A DNA stretch of 64,000 bases. Origin: an uncultured Anaeroplasmataceae bacterium. GTDB taxonomy: Bacteria > Bacillota_I > Bacilli_A > Acholeplasmatales > Anaeroplasmataceae. Each line of letters opens with the position of its first letter. Position 1 is the stretch's first letter. The notes under the pieces are model-generated. The model did no database searches. It had not been told where the DNA came from and worked only from the letters and a program-made list of their open reading frames with translations. Positions 54,461 to 63,763 of the stretch are shown here, in pieces. The translations under genes and the position numbers were made by a program. Where the stretch lies: positions 1-64,000 of the forward strand of contig CAKQDS010000009.1 in assembly GCA_934229535.1 (NCBI GenBank), written 5' to 3'.

Positions 54461-57400
54461 TCATTCATTAATTATTTTAAAACTTGAACCCTTATCACTC
54501 TTAGAAACAACAATTTTAGATGAAATGCTTCTTTCTAGCTCAGCAATATGAGAAATAATACCAATTCTTCTATTAGTCTGCTTTCCAACATCTAAAAGGG
54601 TCTTTTTTGTATTATCAAGCATTTCACTATCCAAGGTGCCAAATCCTTCATCAATAAACATACTATTAAGCTCAACTCCACCAGCCTTAACCTCAATTAT
54701 TTCGGAAAATGCCAAAGCTAATGCCATAGATGCCTGAAATGATTCACCACCAGATAATCCTGATACAGGTCTTCTTTGGCCATTATATAAATCAAGAACA
54801 TCTATTTCTAAGCCAATTTGTCCATTTCCACCCTTAGGCTTACCAGGAAGAAGCTCATATCTACCATTACTCATTTTGTTAAACTTAAAGCTTGCAACCT
54901 TCAAGATTTCATCAAATATTTGAAGCTGATAATAAACCTCAAAGCTAATTTTTCTACCATTAATCTTTCCAGCTGCGACCTCATATAAATCCTTAACCTC
55001 ATTATATTCAATTAATTTTTGTTCATTTTCACTTTGAAGCCTTAGCAATGTATTATAAGAATTTGAATTTAATGCATAATTAGAATTAAACTCTTGGAAT
55101 ACCTTATTAAGATTATTAACCTCTTTATCTAAATTATTTACCTTATCATTTATTTCATCTAAATTTAAGATTTGTAGCTTATCATAGCCTTTATTTTTAT
55201 CTTGAGCAAGTAATTTTTCTTTAACAGAAATATCAATTTTATATTTTGAAGCTTTAAAGTCTAATTCCTTTAATTCTTTTTCATCTAAATAATATTTTGT
55301 TGCTTCTTCAAAATCCTTGATACTAGAGGAATCAACCAAATCATTTAATTTTTTATTAGCATCGCTTAGCTCTATTTCATTTTCATTGATTAGCTTAGAA
55401 TTACCTTTAATTGAAGCTTCGTTTTCGCTAACCTTTGCCATAGCTTCACCCAATTCCTTATTAAGCCTTTCAATATTTTTATTATTTTCTTCATATTCGT
55501 TTTGAAGAGCTTGTTCTCTTTTTAAAAGTAAATCCTTATCCTTGCCTGTCAAATGCTCATTAGCTTTAATTTCACCATCAAGCCTTGAAGCAATACCTTC
55601 ATTTTCTACTAAAGCATTTTGCTTAGCGTTTATTTTTTCAATATTTTTTTCATTTTCTAAAGCTAATTCTAAGGACTTTTCTTTTTGTCTTGATTGTTCC
55701 TCCTTACACTCATTTAGTTTGTTTAATTTTTTCTCTAATGGTGCTAACAAATCATCAAATTTCTTAATTAATTCTTGATATAAGCTGACTATATTATCAA
55801 TATTATAATCACTTAATATTTTATTTAAAGAAGTCTTTAAATTAGTAATTTCAGTACTAATTTGTTGAAGTTTTAAATTCGCTTTATTATAATTTTCAGT
55901 AGCAATTTTTTCTTCATCTTTTAATTCATCAAGCCTTGTCTTAGAAATTTCTTCAACCAAAACTGCTTTATTAGGATGATGGATGCTACCACAAACAGGA
56001 CAAGGTGTATTATCCAAAAGATCCTTAGCTAAAATTCCAGCCATAGATTTGTGATATTTTGTTTCATACTCTAGGCAATTATTTCTAGCCATATTTGCTT
56101 TTATTCCTAATTCTTCAGCGTTGCTAATACTTGTTATATATTCCTTGCTTTTATTTATATAGCTACTAACTGAATCCTTGTAATCTAAAATATTCTTCTT
56201 TTCATTTTTGATTTTTTGAATTTCTAAATTACAGCTATTTATTTCCTCATCATATGAAGCCACTAGCTTTTTATTAATTTCCTCGATAGCTGATTTATTA
56301 TTAGAATAATGTTCATTTAATTTTTTTATATCCTCGTTCAAGCTATTCTTCACTTTAATTAATTCCTTAAATTTTGCATGATTTTCATTAAAGCTATCAA
56401 GCTCATTTATATCCTTTTTTAAATTAGCAATTTCTTCACTTATTTTTTTGTTATCTGCATTAATATTAGGAATTTTAGAACATTCATTTTGTTTTTGAGC
56501 GAGAATTTTAGCAAGATTATTTTTATCTTCAGAAAGTATTTCCCCTAATTTCAAACATTTTTGTACCTTCAATTTTAAATCATTGCATTTTTTATTAGCA
56601 TCAATAATTTTACTAGCCTCTTTAGCTTTATTAATTTTTATATCAAGCTCCTTAAAATAATCATTTTGAGCTAATAATTCCTCATAGCCTTTTAATGTTT
56701 CATTGTATGATTTAATATTATCATTATTTATCTTGGCATTGTTTAAATTCAATTTTTCCTGAATCAATAATTTATTTTTTTCATCAGCAATACCATTTAA
56801 TTCATTTAATTTATTTTTATCAGCCTCTAGCCTACTTGCAATTAAAGGAATAATTGAGCTTAATATTTCAACATCATTTTTAATTTTATCATCTAGCTCA
56901 TCGCCAAAATTAAAGCTTGCTCTAGCAGTGCTAATACTTCCTTCAATTTTATTGATCTCATCATTTTGCACTTTAAAGGCTGATGCAAGCCTATCACTAA
57001 ATTCATTAAGCTTTTCTGTATTTAGAATTTTTCTAAATATTTCTTCTCTTTCTTTAGTGTCAGCATTAATAAGAGAATAAAAGTCACCCTGGGCAATCAT
57101 CATTGTCATTTTAAATTGGTCATAGCTTAAACCAATAATTTCTTCCATTTTTTTATCAACATTTTTGGCTATAGCATCTCCATTTGGCATTGTAAGGATA
57201 GCTGAAGCATTAACCTCTTTAACCTTATATTCGCCATCTGTCTTTTTTTGATTTTGCTTAATCTGCTTAGGCTCTCTTCTTATTATATATTTTTTATTAT
57301 GGTATTCGAATTCTAAAATAACATAAGCTAAATCATTAATAGAGGCATATTTACTTTTCAAATCATTAATTTCTCTATTATCTCCACTAGTTTTACCATA

Positions 57401-57553
57401 AACGGCATAACAAATCGCATCAAATATATAAGATTTACCACTGCCAGTAGGTCCCGTTATTAAAAACAAAGAATTATTGAGCATATTAAAATCAATAATA
57501 TGCTCACCCTTATAGGGACCAATATTAGCAATTGTTAATTTAATTAGTTTCAT
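54461..57553 (-). CDS. sbcC: Exonuclease SbcC (Rad50-like ATPase)
   Basis: 1030 aa from ATG 57553 (MKLIKLTI), with GGGGAG 9 nt upstream; the longer frame begins at a TTG inside that site. Walker A is GPTGSGKS (34-41). Long coiled coils flank a zinc hook with the motif CPVCG about half-way along. The C-terminal ATPase half has LSGGESFQASMALALAFSE (signature), MFIDEGFGTLD (Walker B) and IISHIAEL (switch His). With SbcD it forms the ATP-dependent nuclease complex that opens hairpins and protein-blocked DNA ends. The gene overlaps sbcD by 14 bp, indicating coupling. Confidence 0.95.
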   Translation of the reverse strand: MKLIKLTIANIGPYKGEHIIDFNMLNNSLFLITGPTGSGKSYIFDAICYAVYGKTSGDNREINDLKSKYASINDLAYVILEFEYHNKKYIIRREPKQIKQNQKKTDGEYKVKEVNASAILTMPNGDAIAKNVDKKMEEIIGLSYDQFKMTMMIAQGDFYSLINADTKEREEIFRKILNTEKLNEFSDRLASAFKVQNDEINKIEGSISTARASFNFGDELDDKIKNDVEILSSIIPLIASRLEADKNKLNELNGIADEKNKLLIQEKLNLNNAKINNDNIKSYNETLKGYEELLAQNDYFKELDIKINKAKEASKIIDANKKCNDLKLKVQKCLKLGEILSEDKNNLAKILAQKQNECSKIPNINADNKKISEEIANLKKDINELDSFNENHAKFKELIKVKNSLNEDIKKLNEHYSNNKSAIEEINKKLVASYDEEINSCNLEIQKIKNEKKNILDYKDSVSSYINKSKEYITSISNAEELGIKANMARNNCLEYETKYHKSMAGILAKDLLDNTPCPVCGSIHHPNKAVLVEEISKTRLDELKDEEKIATENYNKANLKLQQISTEITNLKTSLNKILSDYNIDNIVSLYQELIKKFDDLLAPLEKKLNKLNECKEEQSRQKEKSLELALENEKNIEKINAKQNALVENEGIASRLDGEIKANEHLTGKDKDLLLKREQALQNEYEENNKNIERLNKELGEAMAKVSENEASIKGNSKLINENEIELSDANKKLNDLVDSSSIKDFEEATKYYLDEKELKELDFKASKYKIDISVKEKLLAQDKNKGYDKLQILNLDEINDKVNNLDKEVNNLNKVFQEFNSNYALNSNSYNTLLRLQSENEQKLIEYNEVKDLYEVAAGKINGRKISFEVYYQLQIFDEILKVASFKFNKMSNGRYELLPGKPKGGNGQIGLEIDVLDLYNGQRRPVSGLSGGESFQASMALALAFSEIIEVKAGGVELNSMFIDEGFGTLDSEMLDNTKKTLLDVGKQTNRRIGIISHIAELERSISSKIVVSKSDKGSSFKIINE

Positions 57554-58658
57554 TTTTTTCACACTCCCCAAAAATCTTTTTTATAAGCTTAAGCTGAAAT
57601 TCACTAAGCTCTTTACCCTTTTGCTCTAAATAAAGCTTAGCAAATAAATCTTCATTACTTATAGATTCAATATCAGAAATTTTCTTAGTAATATCAAAAT
57701 CCTTAGCTTCCTCCTTTAAATAGCGTAGACTCATTGCGTAAGGATATTTATTCTTAAGCTTAGCCATAGCATTTTCAACCTCATTACCGATAATAGTGGC
57801 ATAAACATAATAATTTCTATATTCTTCATAATTATTAATAATATTATCAAAGGTATCTTTAATTTCAATAACGTCTCTTAAAGGCTTAATATTATCTAAG
57901 CAAATCTCAATATTATTATCACTTATATTTATTATTGTATATGTCTTAGCATATTTACTCTCATCAACATGATAAGCAAGTGGTGAACCACAATATCTAA
58001 TTTTTTCATTAATTTGCTGAGGCTTATGAATATGACCTAATGCCACATAAGAAAATTTATTAAAAATATCAGCACTTAAATTTTGAATAGTACCGATTAT
58101 AGGCTCTTCACTTCCTCCAAGCACACTAGTTCCATCACCATTTAAAACCAGTTGATGAGCTACCGCAATATTAATTTTACTCTCATCAAGCTTTATTAGA
58201 TTTACCAAATATCTAAATGCCTCATCATAGGTTTTAAATTCTTGATCAAAGGCCTGATTAATTTCAGCAGCACTAGCATAAGGAATTAAATAATAATTAA
58301 TCCCATCAACACAAATAGGATTAATGGACTCTTTAATATTAGAATTAATATAAATATCACTATCCTTAAATAAGCTACTTCCATATCCGACTCTTTCGCT
58401 TGAATCATGATTTCCTGATATTATGAAGGCTTTAATCTTATTTTTCTTTAATTCTACCAAGAAATTAGAAAAAAGCTCAATAGCCTCACCACTTGGTGAA
58501 GTGACATCATAAATATCTCCTGCAATTATCAAGTGATTTATATCATTATCATTCATATATAGAATAGTTTTATCTAAAAAATATCTTTGATCATCAATCA
58601 AGCTATATCCTGCAATTTTCTTACCCAAATGTAGATCAGCAATATGTAATATTTTCAT
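57540..58658 (-). CDS. sbcD: Exonuclease SbcD (Mre11-like nuclease)
   Basis: 372 aa; AGAGGTGA precedes the ATG. The metallophosphatase motifs are in order: IADLHLG, AGDIYD, ISGNHDS, VAHQLV and ALGHIHKP, which provide the two-manganese site. The C-terminal capping region (about 290-372) is present. Partner of SbcC, encoded immediately downstream with overlap. It follows the macro-domain gene by 10 bp. Confidence 0.95.
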   Translation of the reverse strand: MKILHIADLHLGKKIAGYSLIDDQRYFLDKTILYMNDNDINHLIIAGDIYDVTSPSGEAIELFSNFLVELKKNKIKAFIISGNHDSSERVGYGSSLFKDSDIYINSNIKESINPICVDGINYYLIPYASAAEINQAFDQEFKTYDEAFRYLVNLIKLDESKINIAVAHQLVLNGDGTSVLGGSEEPIIGTIQNLSADIFNKFSYVALGHIHKPQQINEKIRYCGSPLAYHVDESKYAKTYTIINISDNNIEICLDNIKPLRDVIEIKDTFDNIINNYEEYRNYYVYATIIGNEVENAMAKLKNKYPYAMSLRYLKEEAKDFDITKKISDIESISNEDLFAKLYLEQKGKELSEFQLKLIKKIFGECEKNETN

Positions 58659-58668
58659 TCTTTCACCT

Positions 58669-59244
58669 CTAACAAGCTAATTTTTCTTCTAATTTATTAA
58701 CATCATCCCAGCTGTGAATCTTAATATTATTACAAAAAATTTGTTTATAAGCCTTCACCATTAATCTAGCAACAATGTCAAACGAAACCATACCAGTTGA
58801 ACCACCAAAGGCCGGAATTATAATTGATTTTACATTATTATCTAAAGCACAAATAAGCGTTGAGCGCATAGCATTATAAACAATATCACTATCAACAATT
58901 GGCGAAGGTATTCGCATTGTTGGTGTATGAATTAGCCTTTGATTGCTAAATGGTATATTTATAATAAATGAGCTTGCAACCATTTGCTCACCATAATAAT
59001 GCTTAGCAATATAATTTTGTACAGCATTCTGCAAAGATTTACCATAAATCATTGTTAATGCAAAGTCATAGCCACCATCCATTAATCCATAAGAATTAGC
59101 TGGAGATGTTATGCACTCAATTGAATGTAAATTCTCATATTCACTAATATCTTCATTAACAATTGTAACATCAGCAAATTCTTTAAAATATTTTTCCCAA
59201 GCATTACACATTTCTTTATTCGTATCAATCAAAATAATTTTCAT
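58669..59244 (-). CDS. Macro domain protein
   Basis: 191 aa; GAGGTTGTGA precedes the ATG. SPANSYGLMDGGYD (about 48-61) is the ADP-ribose-binding loop and IIPAFGGSTGMVSFDIVARLM the second signature of macro domains. It may bind or hydrolyse ADP-ribose derivatives. It is unusual as the first gene of an sbcDC operon, suggesting either simple cotranscription or a link between ADP-ribose metabolism and DNA-end processing. No ADP-ribosyltransferase gene is visible. Confidence 0.8.
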   Translation of the reverse strand: MKIILIDTNKEMCNAWEKYFKEFADVTIVNEDISEYENLHSIECITSPANSYGLMDGGYDFALTMIYGKSLQNAVQNYIAKHYYGEQMVASSFIINIPFSNQRLIHTPTMRIPSPIVDSDIVYNAMRSTLICALDNNVKSIIIPAFGGSTGMVSFDIVARLMVKAYKQIFCNNIKIHSWDDVNKLEEKLAC

Positions 59245-59301
59245 TTAATCACAACCTCATATAAATAATACCATTTAAGCTGTACTAAAAATGGCCCATA
59301 A

Positions 59302-60111
59302 TTAATTATTGTTTCTTAACAATACTGTAATAATATTTTCGCGAGGTAAATATCTAAAGCCTGTTTTTTCATATAAATGTCTTGCTGGATAATTATCATT
59401 ATCAACCTCTAATAGCATACTTTTAGGATAGCTAGCTTCTAATGCCTTATTTATAAGCTTTGCGCCATAGCCTTTATTTCGATATTCCTCTAAAACTATT
59501 ACATCCATAATATGATTTTCCAAATTTTCCATTCTTATATCTATATAACCAATAGCCTTACCATTAGAAATTGCTACAAAGCTTTTAAATCGTTTATCAG
59601 CAATAACCCTTTTGGCATTCCAATAAATATCATTATTATGAATATTAATATATTGATTCAATATTTCATCACTTAAGGCTACAACCTCAGATATTTCTTT
59701 ATCAATTTTATAGTCTTCACATTTCATTTTCATTTGAATAGGCCAAAACTTTGCATTCTTCTTTGCTAGCATATCATTTAAAATATTATTTAAAGGATTA
59801 TATACAAAATAAACATCATAATTATGATAATTCACATCTATATAGGAAAATAATTCTTCATATGCTTCGATATTTTTAGAGGCAGCAAGTAATAGCTCAG
59901 CATATTTATCATCTTCAATAACCAAAAAAGAAAAAATTCCTCTTATCATTTCTTTGTCATCAAATGATCCAAGTACAACATTTTTATCCTTTTGCCCCAT
60001 TTTAATATAATCATCATTATTTCTTAAAACTGGATCAAAACAATTATTGCTCTTATTAATTTCTGTTATATAATCTAAATAATTTTCGATATTTTTAATA
60101 ATTTTAATCAT
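59302..60111 (-). CDS. GNAT family N-acetyltransferase with degenerate N-terminal half
   Basis: 269 aa from ATG 60111, with GGAGGAG just upstream; the longer frame starts at a TTG inside that site. The C-terminal half (about 145-265) is a complete GNAT: SFVAISNGKAIGYIDIR, DVIVLEEYRNKGYGAKLI (acetyl-CoA loop RNKGYG) and ARHLYEKTGF. The N-terminal half looks like a second, decayed GNAT fold without an acetyl-CoA loop, as in tandem GNAT proteins. Substrate unknown. Monocistronic. Confidence 0.8.
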   Translation of the reverse strand: MIKIIKNIENYLDYITEINKSNNCFDPVLRNNDDYIKMGQKDKNVVLGSFDDKEMIRGIFSFLVIEDDKYAELLLAASKNIEAYEELFSYIDVNYHNYDVYFVYNPLNNILNDMLAKKNAKFWPIQMKMKCEDYKIDKEISEVVALSDEILNQYINIHNNDIYWNAKRVIADKRFKSFVAISNGKAIGYIDIRMENLENHIMDVIVLEEYRNKGYGAKLINKALEASYPKSMLLEVDNDNYPARHLYEKTGFRYLPRENIITVLLRNNN

Positions 60112-60201
60112 TTTTAACTCCTCCAAAAGAATATAAAATTAAACTAATTACATTATATCATTTATCAATAAATTAGACAAAGAAAATCACCATACATTAA
60201 C

Positions 60202-60225
60202 AAAAAAGACTAATAAAATAGTCTT
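60202..60225 (-). terminator. Terminator of the DUF4874/DUF4832 lipoprotein gene
   Basis: Stem AAGACTA/TAGTCTT with a 6-nt loop, then TTTT on the minus strand, four bases past the stop codon. Confidence 0.75.
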
Positions 60226-60229
60226 CCGA

Positions 60230-61573
60230 TTAAAGTATACCTATTAAATTAGCTTTTAAATTCTCATCGTATATTTCTTTATTAGCTAGCCTAATAGGAT
60301 AAGTATCATCATTATTTTTAATACTTAAATATATTTTACCTTTTTTACCAATATTAGGAATTGTAAATTCTAGTTTTTCAAGGCTTTTTGTCTTATAATT
60401 TACCTCATATTTTTCAAGATTTTCATCATCATAAAGAACATAAGCTTCAATTTTTTTATTTCTTAACAAATTACCAAAGCCTTTATTTTCAATTTCTAAG
60501 TTAATTTTTATATCCGATTTATCATTATATGATAATGTTGATTTCTTCAAAACGAAACGATATCCTAAATGAGAATTAATATAATCATAGGCACTTATCC
60601 CATAAAAATTAACATCATCACCACATTTTTTGTTATAGGTTGTATTTTTCCATTTCTTAATTACCTTATCATTCCAAGCCTGATTTAAATATGAAAGGTT
60701 CATAAGCTTCATTTCTAAAACACATTTATCAATATCATGTAATGTTGAATTTGGAACAACAACCTCACCACCATAAGATAAATGATTTGTTTGATTAGCT
60801 AACCATTTTGTTTCTAATTCACGATTTGTATAAGTACCAAGATCACTACTTGATCCTAAATAGCCATCATTAAAAATTCCTAAACGATAAGCAATACTAT
60901 CTTCTTTTATTACATAGCTTGAGATATCATCAAGAGCTATTCCTAAATAGTTGTAAATCATCTTAGGTGTTCTAACAAGAATTGGAATATTATCAACATT
61001 TTTTAAATATGCATCTATAATTTTGTTAATTGTTTCTTTGTTAGCACAAGCACTAGAATGCATTTCTCCCCATGGTCCTACCATTCCTGCTTCAATTGCT
61101 GTAATACAATTCTCATATTTATTTAAAATTGGTGCTAGCTGTTTTATATGAGCCTCCATCATAGAAATACTAGGCTCTTGATCCTTTTTCCCCTCATAGT
61201 TATGATCATAAGCAAAGCGAATAATAACATTTTTTTCTTTTTTTAAATATTTTGACATCATTGCATCAATGTTATTTAAATCCTTATCTCTTAAAAGCAT
61301 ATCCTTATGATTATTAAATTTTTGCGAAAAAGCACTTAAATCCATTCTTAAATGATACAACCTTGTTTTATCATTTATAACATAATCCTTATCCTTAAAA
61401 TCATCAACAACCTGTATATATACAGGGCTATAAAAGCCTTGATCAGGATTATCTACATACATAGTATCCTCTTCTAGAACACTTTGTTCATAGCTATTTA
61501 ATGACGCTTTATCACATGATGCTAAAACAAAAATTAAAAGTATATTTACTAATATTATCCTAATCTTTTTCAT
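60230..61573 (-). CDS. DUF4874/DUF4832 domain lipoprotein
   Basis: 447 aa; GAAGGAA precedes the ATG. The N-terminus is a lipoprotein signal with LASC at about 17-20. DUF4874 features follow: VDNPDQGFY, LYHLRMDLSAFS, NVIIRFAYD and a TIM-barrel-like AIEAGMVGPWGEMHSS. DUF4832 covers about 210-345 (TPKMIYNYLGI, LGIFNDGYLGS, HLSYGGEV). A C-terminal beta-domain follows (KINLEIENKGFGNLLRNK). The barrel and surface location suggest glycan binding or cleavage, but no activity is established for the family. Terminator immediately after. Confidence 0.85.
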   Translation of the reverse strand: MKKIRIILVNILLIFVLASCDKASLNSYEQSVLEEDTMYVDNPDQGFYSPVYIQVVDDFKDKDYVINDKTRLYHLRMDLSAFSQKFNNHKDMLLRDKDLNNIDAMMSKYLKKEKNVIIRFAYDHNYEGKKDQEPSISMMEAHIKQLAPILNKYENCITAIEAGMVGPWGEMHSSACANKETINKIIDAYLKNVDNIPILVRTPKMIYNYLGIALDDISSYVIKEDSIAYRLGIFNDGYLGSSSDLGTYTNRELETKWLANQTNHLSYGGEVVVPNSTLHDIDKCVLEMKLMNLSYLNQAWNDKVIKKWKNTTYNKKCGDDVNFYGISAYDYINSHLGYRFVLKKSTLSYNDKSDIKINLEIENKGFGNLLRNKKIEAYVLYDDENLEKYEVNYKTKSLEKLEFTIPNIGKKGKIYLSIKNNDDTYPIRLANKEIYDENLKANLIGIL

Positions 61574-61595
61574 TTATAATTCCTTCATTCATTTA

Positions 61596-61886
61596 TTATG
61601 GTCTAAGAGATGTTATAGGAACAACATATACACCATCTTGTCTTTTATATGCAGCATTAGATAAGCCACAAATTACGCATAATGCTTTGGCTGGCTTTCC
61701 TGCTGCTTTAATTATTTGATTATTAATTTTCACTAAATTTGAAGCTGCAGCATCAATTTGATTGACACCAAGTTTAATTTCAAATCCACACCATTTTGGT
61801 CCTTCAATATATAAAGCACCAAATGTTTTAAGATACATATCAATTTTTTTATCAATCAATCTGTTTTTATAAAAGCTATTTTCCAT
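61596..61886 (-). pseudogene. AAA_14/DUF4143 ATPase gene reduced by an internal deletion
   Basis: 96 codons from ATG 61886 (GGTGAT at 61894-61899). Residues 8-34 (RLIDKKIDMYLKTFGALYIEGPKWCG) are the N-terminus of the AAA_14/DUF4143 family up to the Walker A loop, which normally continues GKT. Residues 35-96, beginning FEIKLGVNQIDAAASNL and ending GVYVVPITSLRP, are the C-terminus of the same family. Everything between, roughly 300 residues with the ATPase core and most of DUF4143, is missing, and the frame is kept across the join at 61784/61785. Full-length members have about 400 residues. An inactive remnant is most likely; a retained short product cannot be excluded because the frame is intact and has a ribosome site. 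Confidence 0.8.
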
Positions 61887-62018
61887 ATCTATATCACCAA
61901 TTCTATCATAAAACATTCCGAGAGATTTTTCAATTTTTATTCCGATAGTTTTCTTTTTTTCATTCCAAATGATTTTAATTATATAGATCTCATAATATAT
62001 AAAATACAAATAATGTTT

Positions 62019-63185
62019 CTAATTTATTATATTTTTCTTTTCAAAGACCTTCTTTATTTTAACAATAGCTTTAGCTTTATCAATAACATTCTTATCTAGT
62101 TTATATTTATTTAAAACTTCGGCAACCTTTTGACAAGCATTAACAATATCATCTATATTATTCCTATTAAAAATTAACCTCACACCACTATATTCGTCAA
62201 TTACTAATTCAAATTTTACCTTTTCAATAATTAAATTATCAAAATAAATATCATCAAAAATTAACACATAACCTTCCAATCCATTATATATTCCTTCCAT
62301 ATATAATGAACCTAAAATATACCAAACATAATACACATCAATTTCTTCTATAGGCAGTTTTTCAAAGTTGAATAAATATTTGTAACTAGGAAATGAAATG
62401 TAGCAATATATACTTAAGTCATCAATTATTAATGAAAGATTAACATCACCATTCACAATTTTTTTGAATATATGCGATTCTTTATTAACAGGAATAATTT
62501 TTTTCATTTTTTGATAATCAACTGGAAGCTCATCTATGGCAAGCTCTTGAAAATAATCAACATAAACTTGTTTATATGAACCATCTACATACCAAATAGC
62601 ATCATCTGCTTTATCTTGTACAAAAAAAGTATATTTCTTGCCTAAATCAGGCTGATAGGTTGCCATAGCACATAAATATCTTTCATCTTTTTTCTTCGCT
62701 AAATCAGCAAAGCAATCAATTTCTAGCTTCAATTGATTATAAAACTCTCTAATTTCTTGTTCATTTAGTATGGTTGTCCATTTTTCACCTAAGTATGAAC
62801 CTTTTGTACGAAATTCAATAGAAATAATCAGTAAAAGAGGATCAGCAACAGCAGCTGCTAAATTATTATCTTTTTCATTTAATTCTACATTCCATGGTAA
62901 AATAGCCGTAAAATGTATATCAGGCTTATAGAAGTCTTCATCTAAAGATTTTACTTTTTCACCATTTAAAATTTTATAAAACCAATCCACTAATTCTTCT
63001 ATTTCATAATTCATTAAAAAATTATCCGTTTTATCAAAATTAATATGATCATTATGAATTCCAATTCTAACAGCACACCACACATGATGTTTATTTTCAT
63101 CCGAAGGTGTATAGCTTTTAACTTTAAAAATTAATTGAGTTGATTTTTTATTTATAAGTATTTTCGCCATAACATAACAATCCAT
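62019..63185 (-). CDS. WapI-like immunity-type protein (tentative)
   Basis: 388 aa. No clear ribosome site; the start could also be the Met six codons in. The N-terminal half follows a WapI-like pattern: HHVWCAVRIGIHND, YEIEELVDWFYKILNGEK, FYKPDIHFTA, then LLLIISIEFRTKGSYLGEKW and NEQEIREFYNQLKLEID. In Bacillus, WapI neutralises the WapA contact-dependent toxin; orphan relatives are common. The second half (about 190-388) is unrecognised. It ends ten bases before the extended frame of the AAA_14 remnant begins (133 bp before that remnant's likely start). No toxin gene is visible in the window. Confidence 0.45.
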   Translation of the reverse strand: MDCYVMAKILINKKSTQLIFKVKSYTPSDENKHHVWCAVRIGIHNDHINFDKTDNFLMNYEIEELVDWFYKILNGEKVKSLDEDFYKPDIHFTAILPWNVELNEKDNNLAAAVADPLLLIISIEFRTKGSYLGEKWTTILNEQEIREFYNQLKLEIDCFADLAKKKDERYLCAMATYQPDLGKKYTFFVQDKADDAIWYVDGSYKQVYVDYFQELAIDELPVDYQKMKKIIPVNKESHIFKKIVNGDVNLSLIIDDLSIYCYISFPSYKYLFNFEKLPIEEIDVYYVWYILGSLYMEGIYNGLEGYVLIFDDIYFDNLIIEKVKFELVIDEYSGVRLIFNRNNIDDIVNACQKVAEVLNKYKLDKNVIDKAKAIVKIKKVFEKKNIIN

Positions 63186-63763
63186 TTCTATATAATAAAG
63201 ACAAACACGCTAATAAAAATTGTAAATATCAACTAAAGATGTTGTTTTTTAAATCAAAATTAAAATTTGAATTAATATTTATCACAATATAAAATCAAAT
63301 TCATTTATAACTTTTTTTGATATATCATCAACATAGTCATTTTCACGTAAACCATTGTAAAAACGCCCATCACCTCGTTCATAAGCAAAAAATTATCAAT
63401 ATTTTATCCTTTAATTCAACTTTTCCACATAATTAAACATAAAAATTTCTAGTCAATAAGTTTAATCTAACATTTTCTTCTAACCTAAAGCAATTTTTAG
63501 TAGGTAGTATATGTGGTTCTCCATTACCTTTTCTACATAGTAATACATTTTCTTATCTTTTGCATTAGAATTTTCTTAAACAAATACGACTTTTTGTTTA
63601 ATTTTGGGATTTATTTTAAAGTTTTTTTATCAGCATTAACAAAAGCCATATGTATCCTATATAAATATGTAACATAACTTTCATTAAACTATCTTAATTT
63701 AAATCAACAATTAATAGAAAAATGATATATGATATATGTTATATTTCATTTAAATATTTAATT
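63186..63763 (-). pseudogene. Probable decayed coding sequence
   Basis: 578 bp without an intact gene. On the minus strand short frames with protein-like composition appear in different phases, each interrupted by stops: one includes NAKDKKMYYYVEKVMENHI and LLKIALG, another reads YERGDGRFYNGLREN and then DYVDDISKKVINEF. This looks like one or more genes broken by frameshifts. The family cannot be named. Confidence 0.35.

Noticed and set aside
57554..57571. Extended start of SbcC at a TTG
   Set aside because: The TTG lies within the GGGGAG ribosome site that serves the ATG at 57553, which matches the usual family N-terminus.
61887..62009. 41-codon N-terminal extension of the AAA_14 remnant
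   Set aside because: The extension is unlike the family and the GGTGAT site places the start at 61886.
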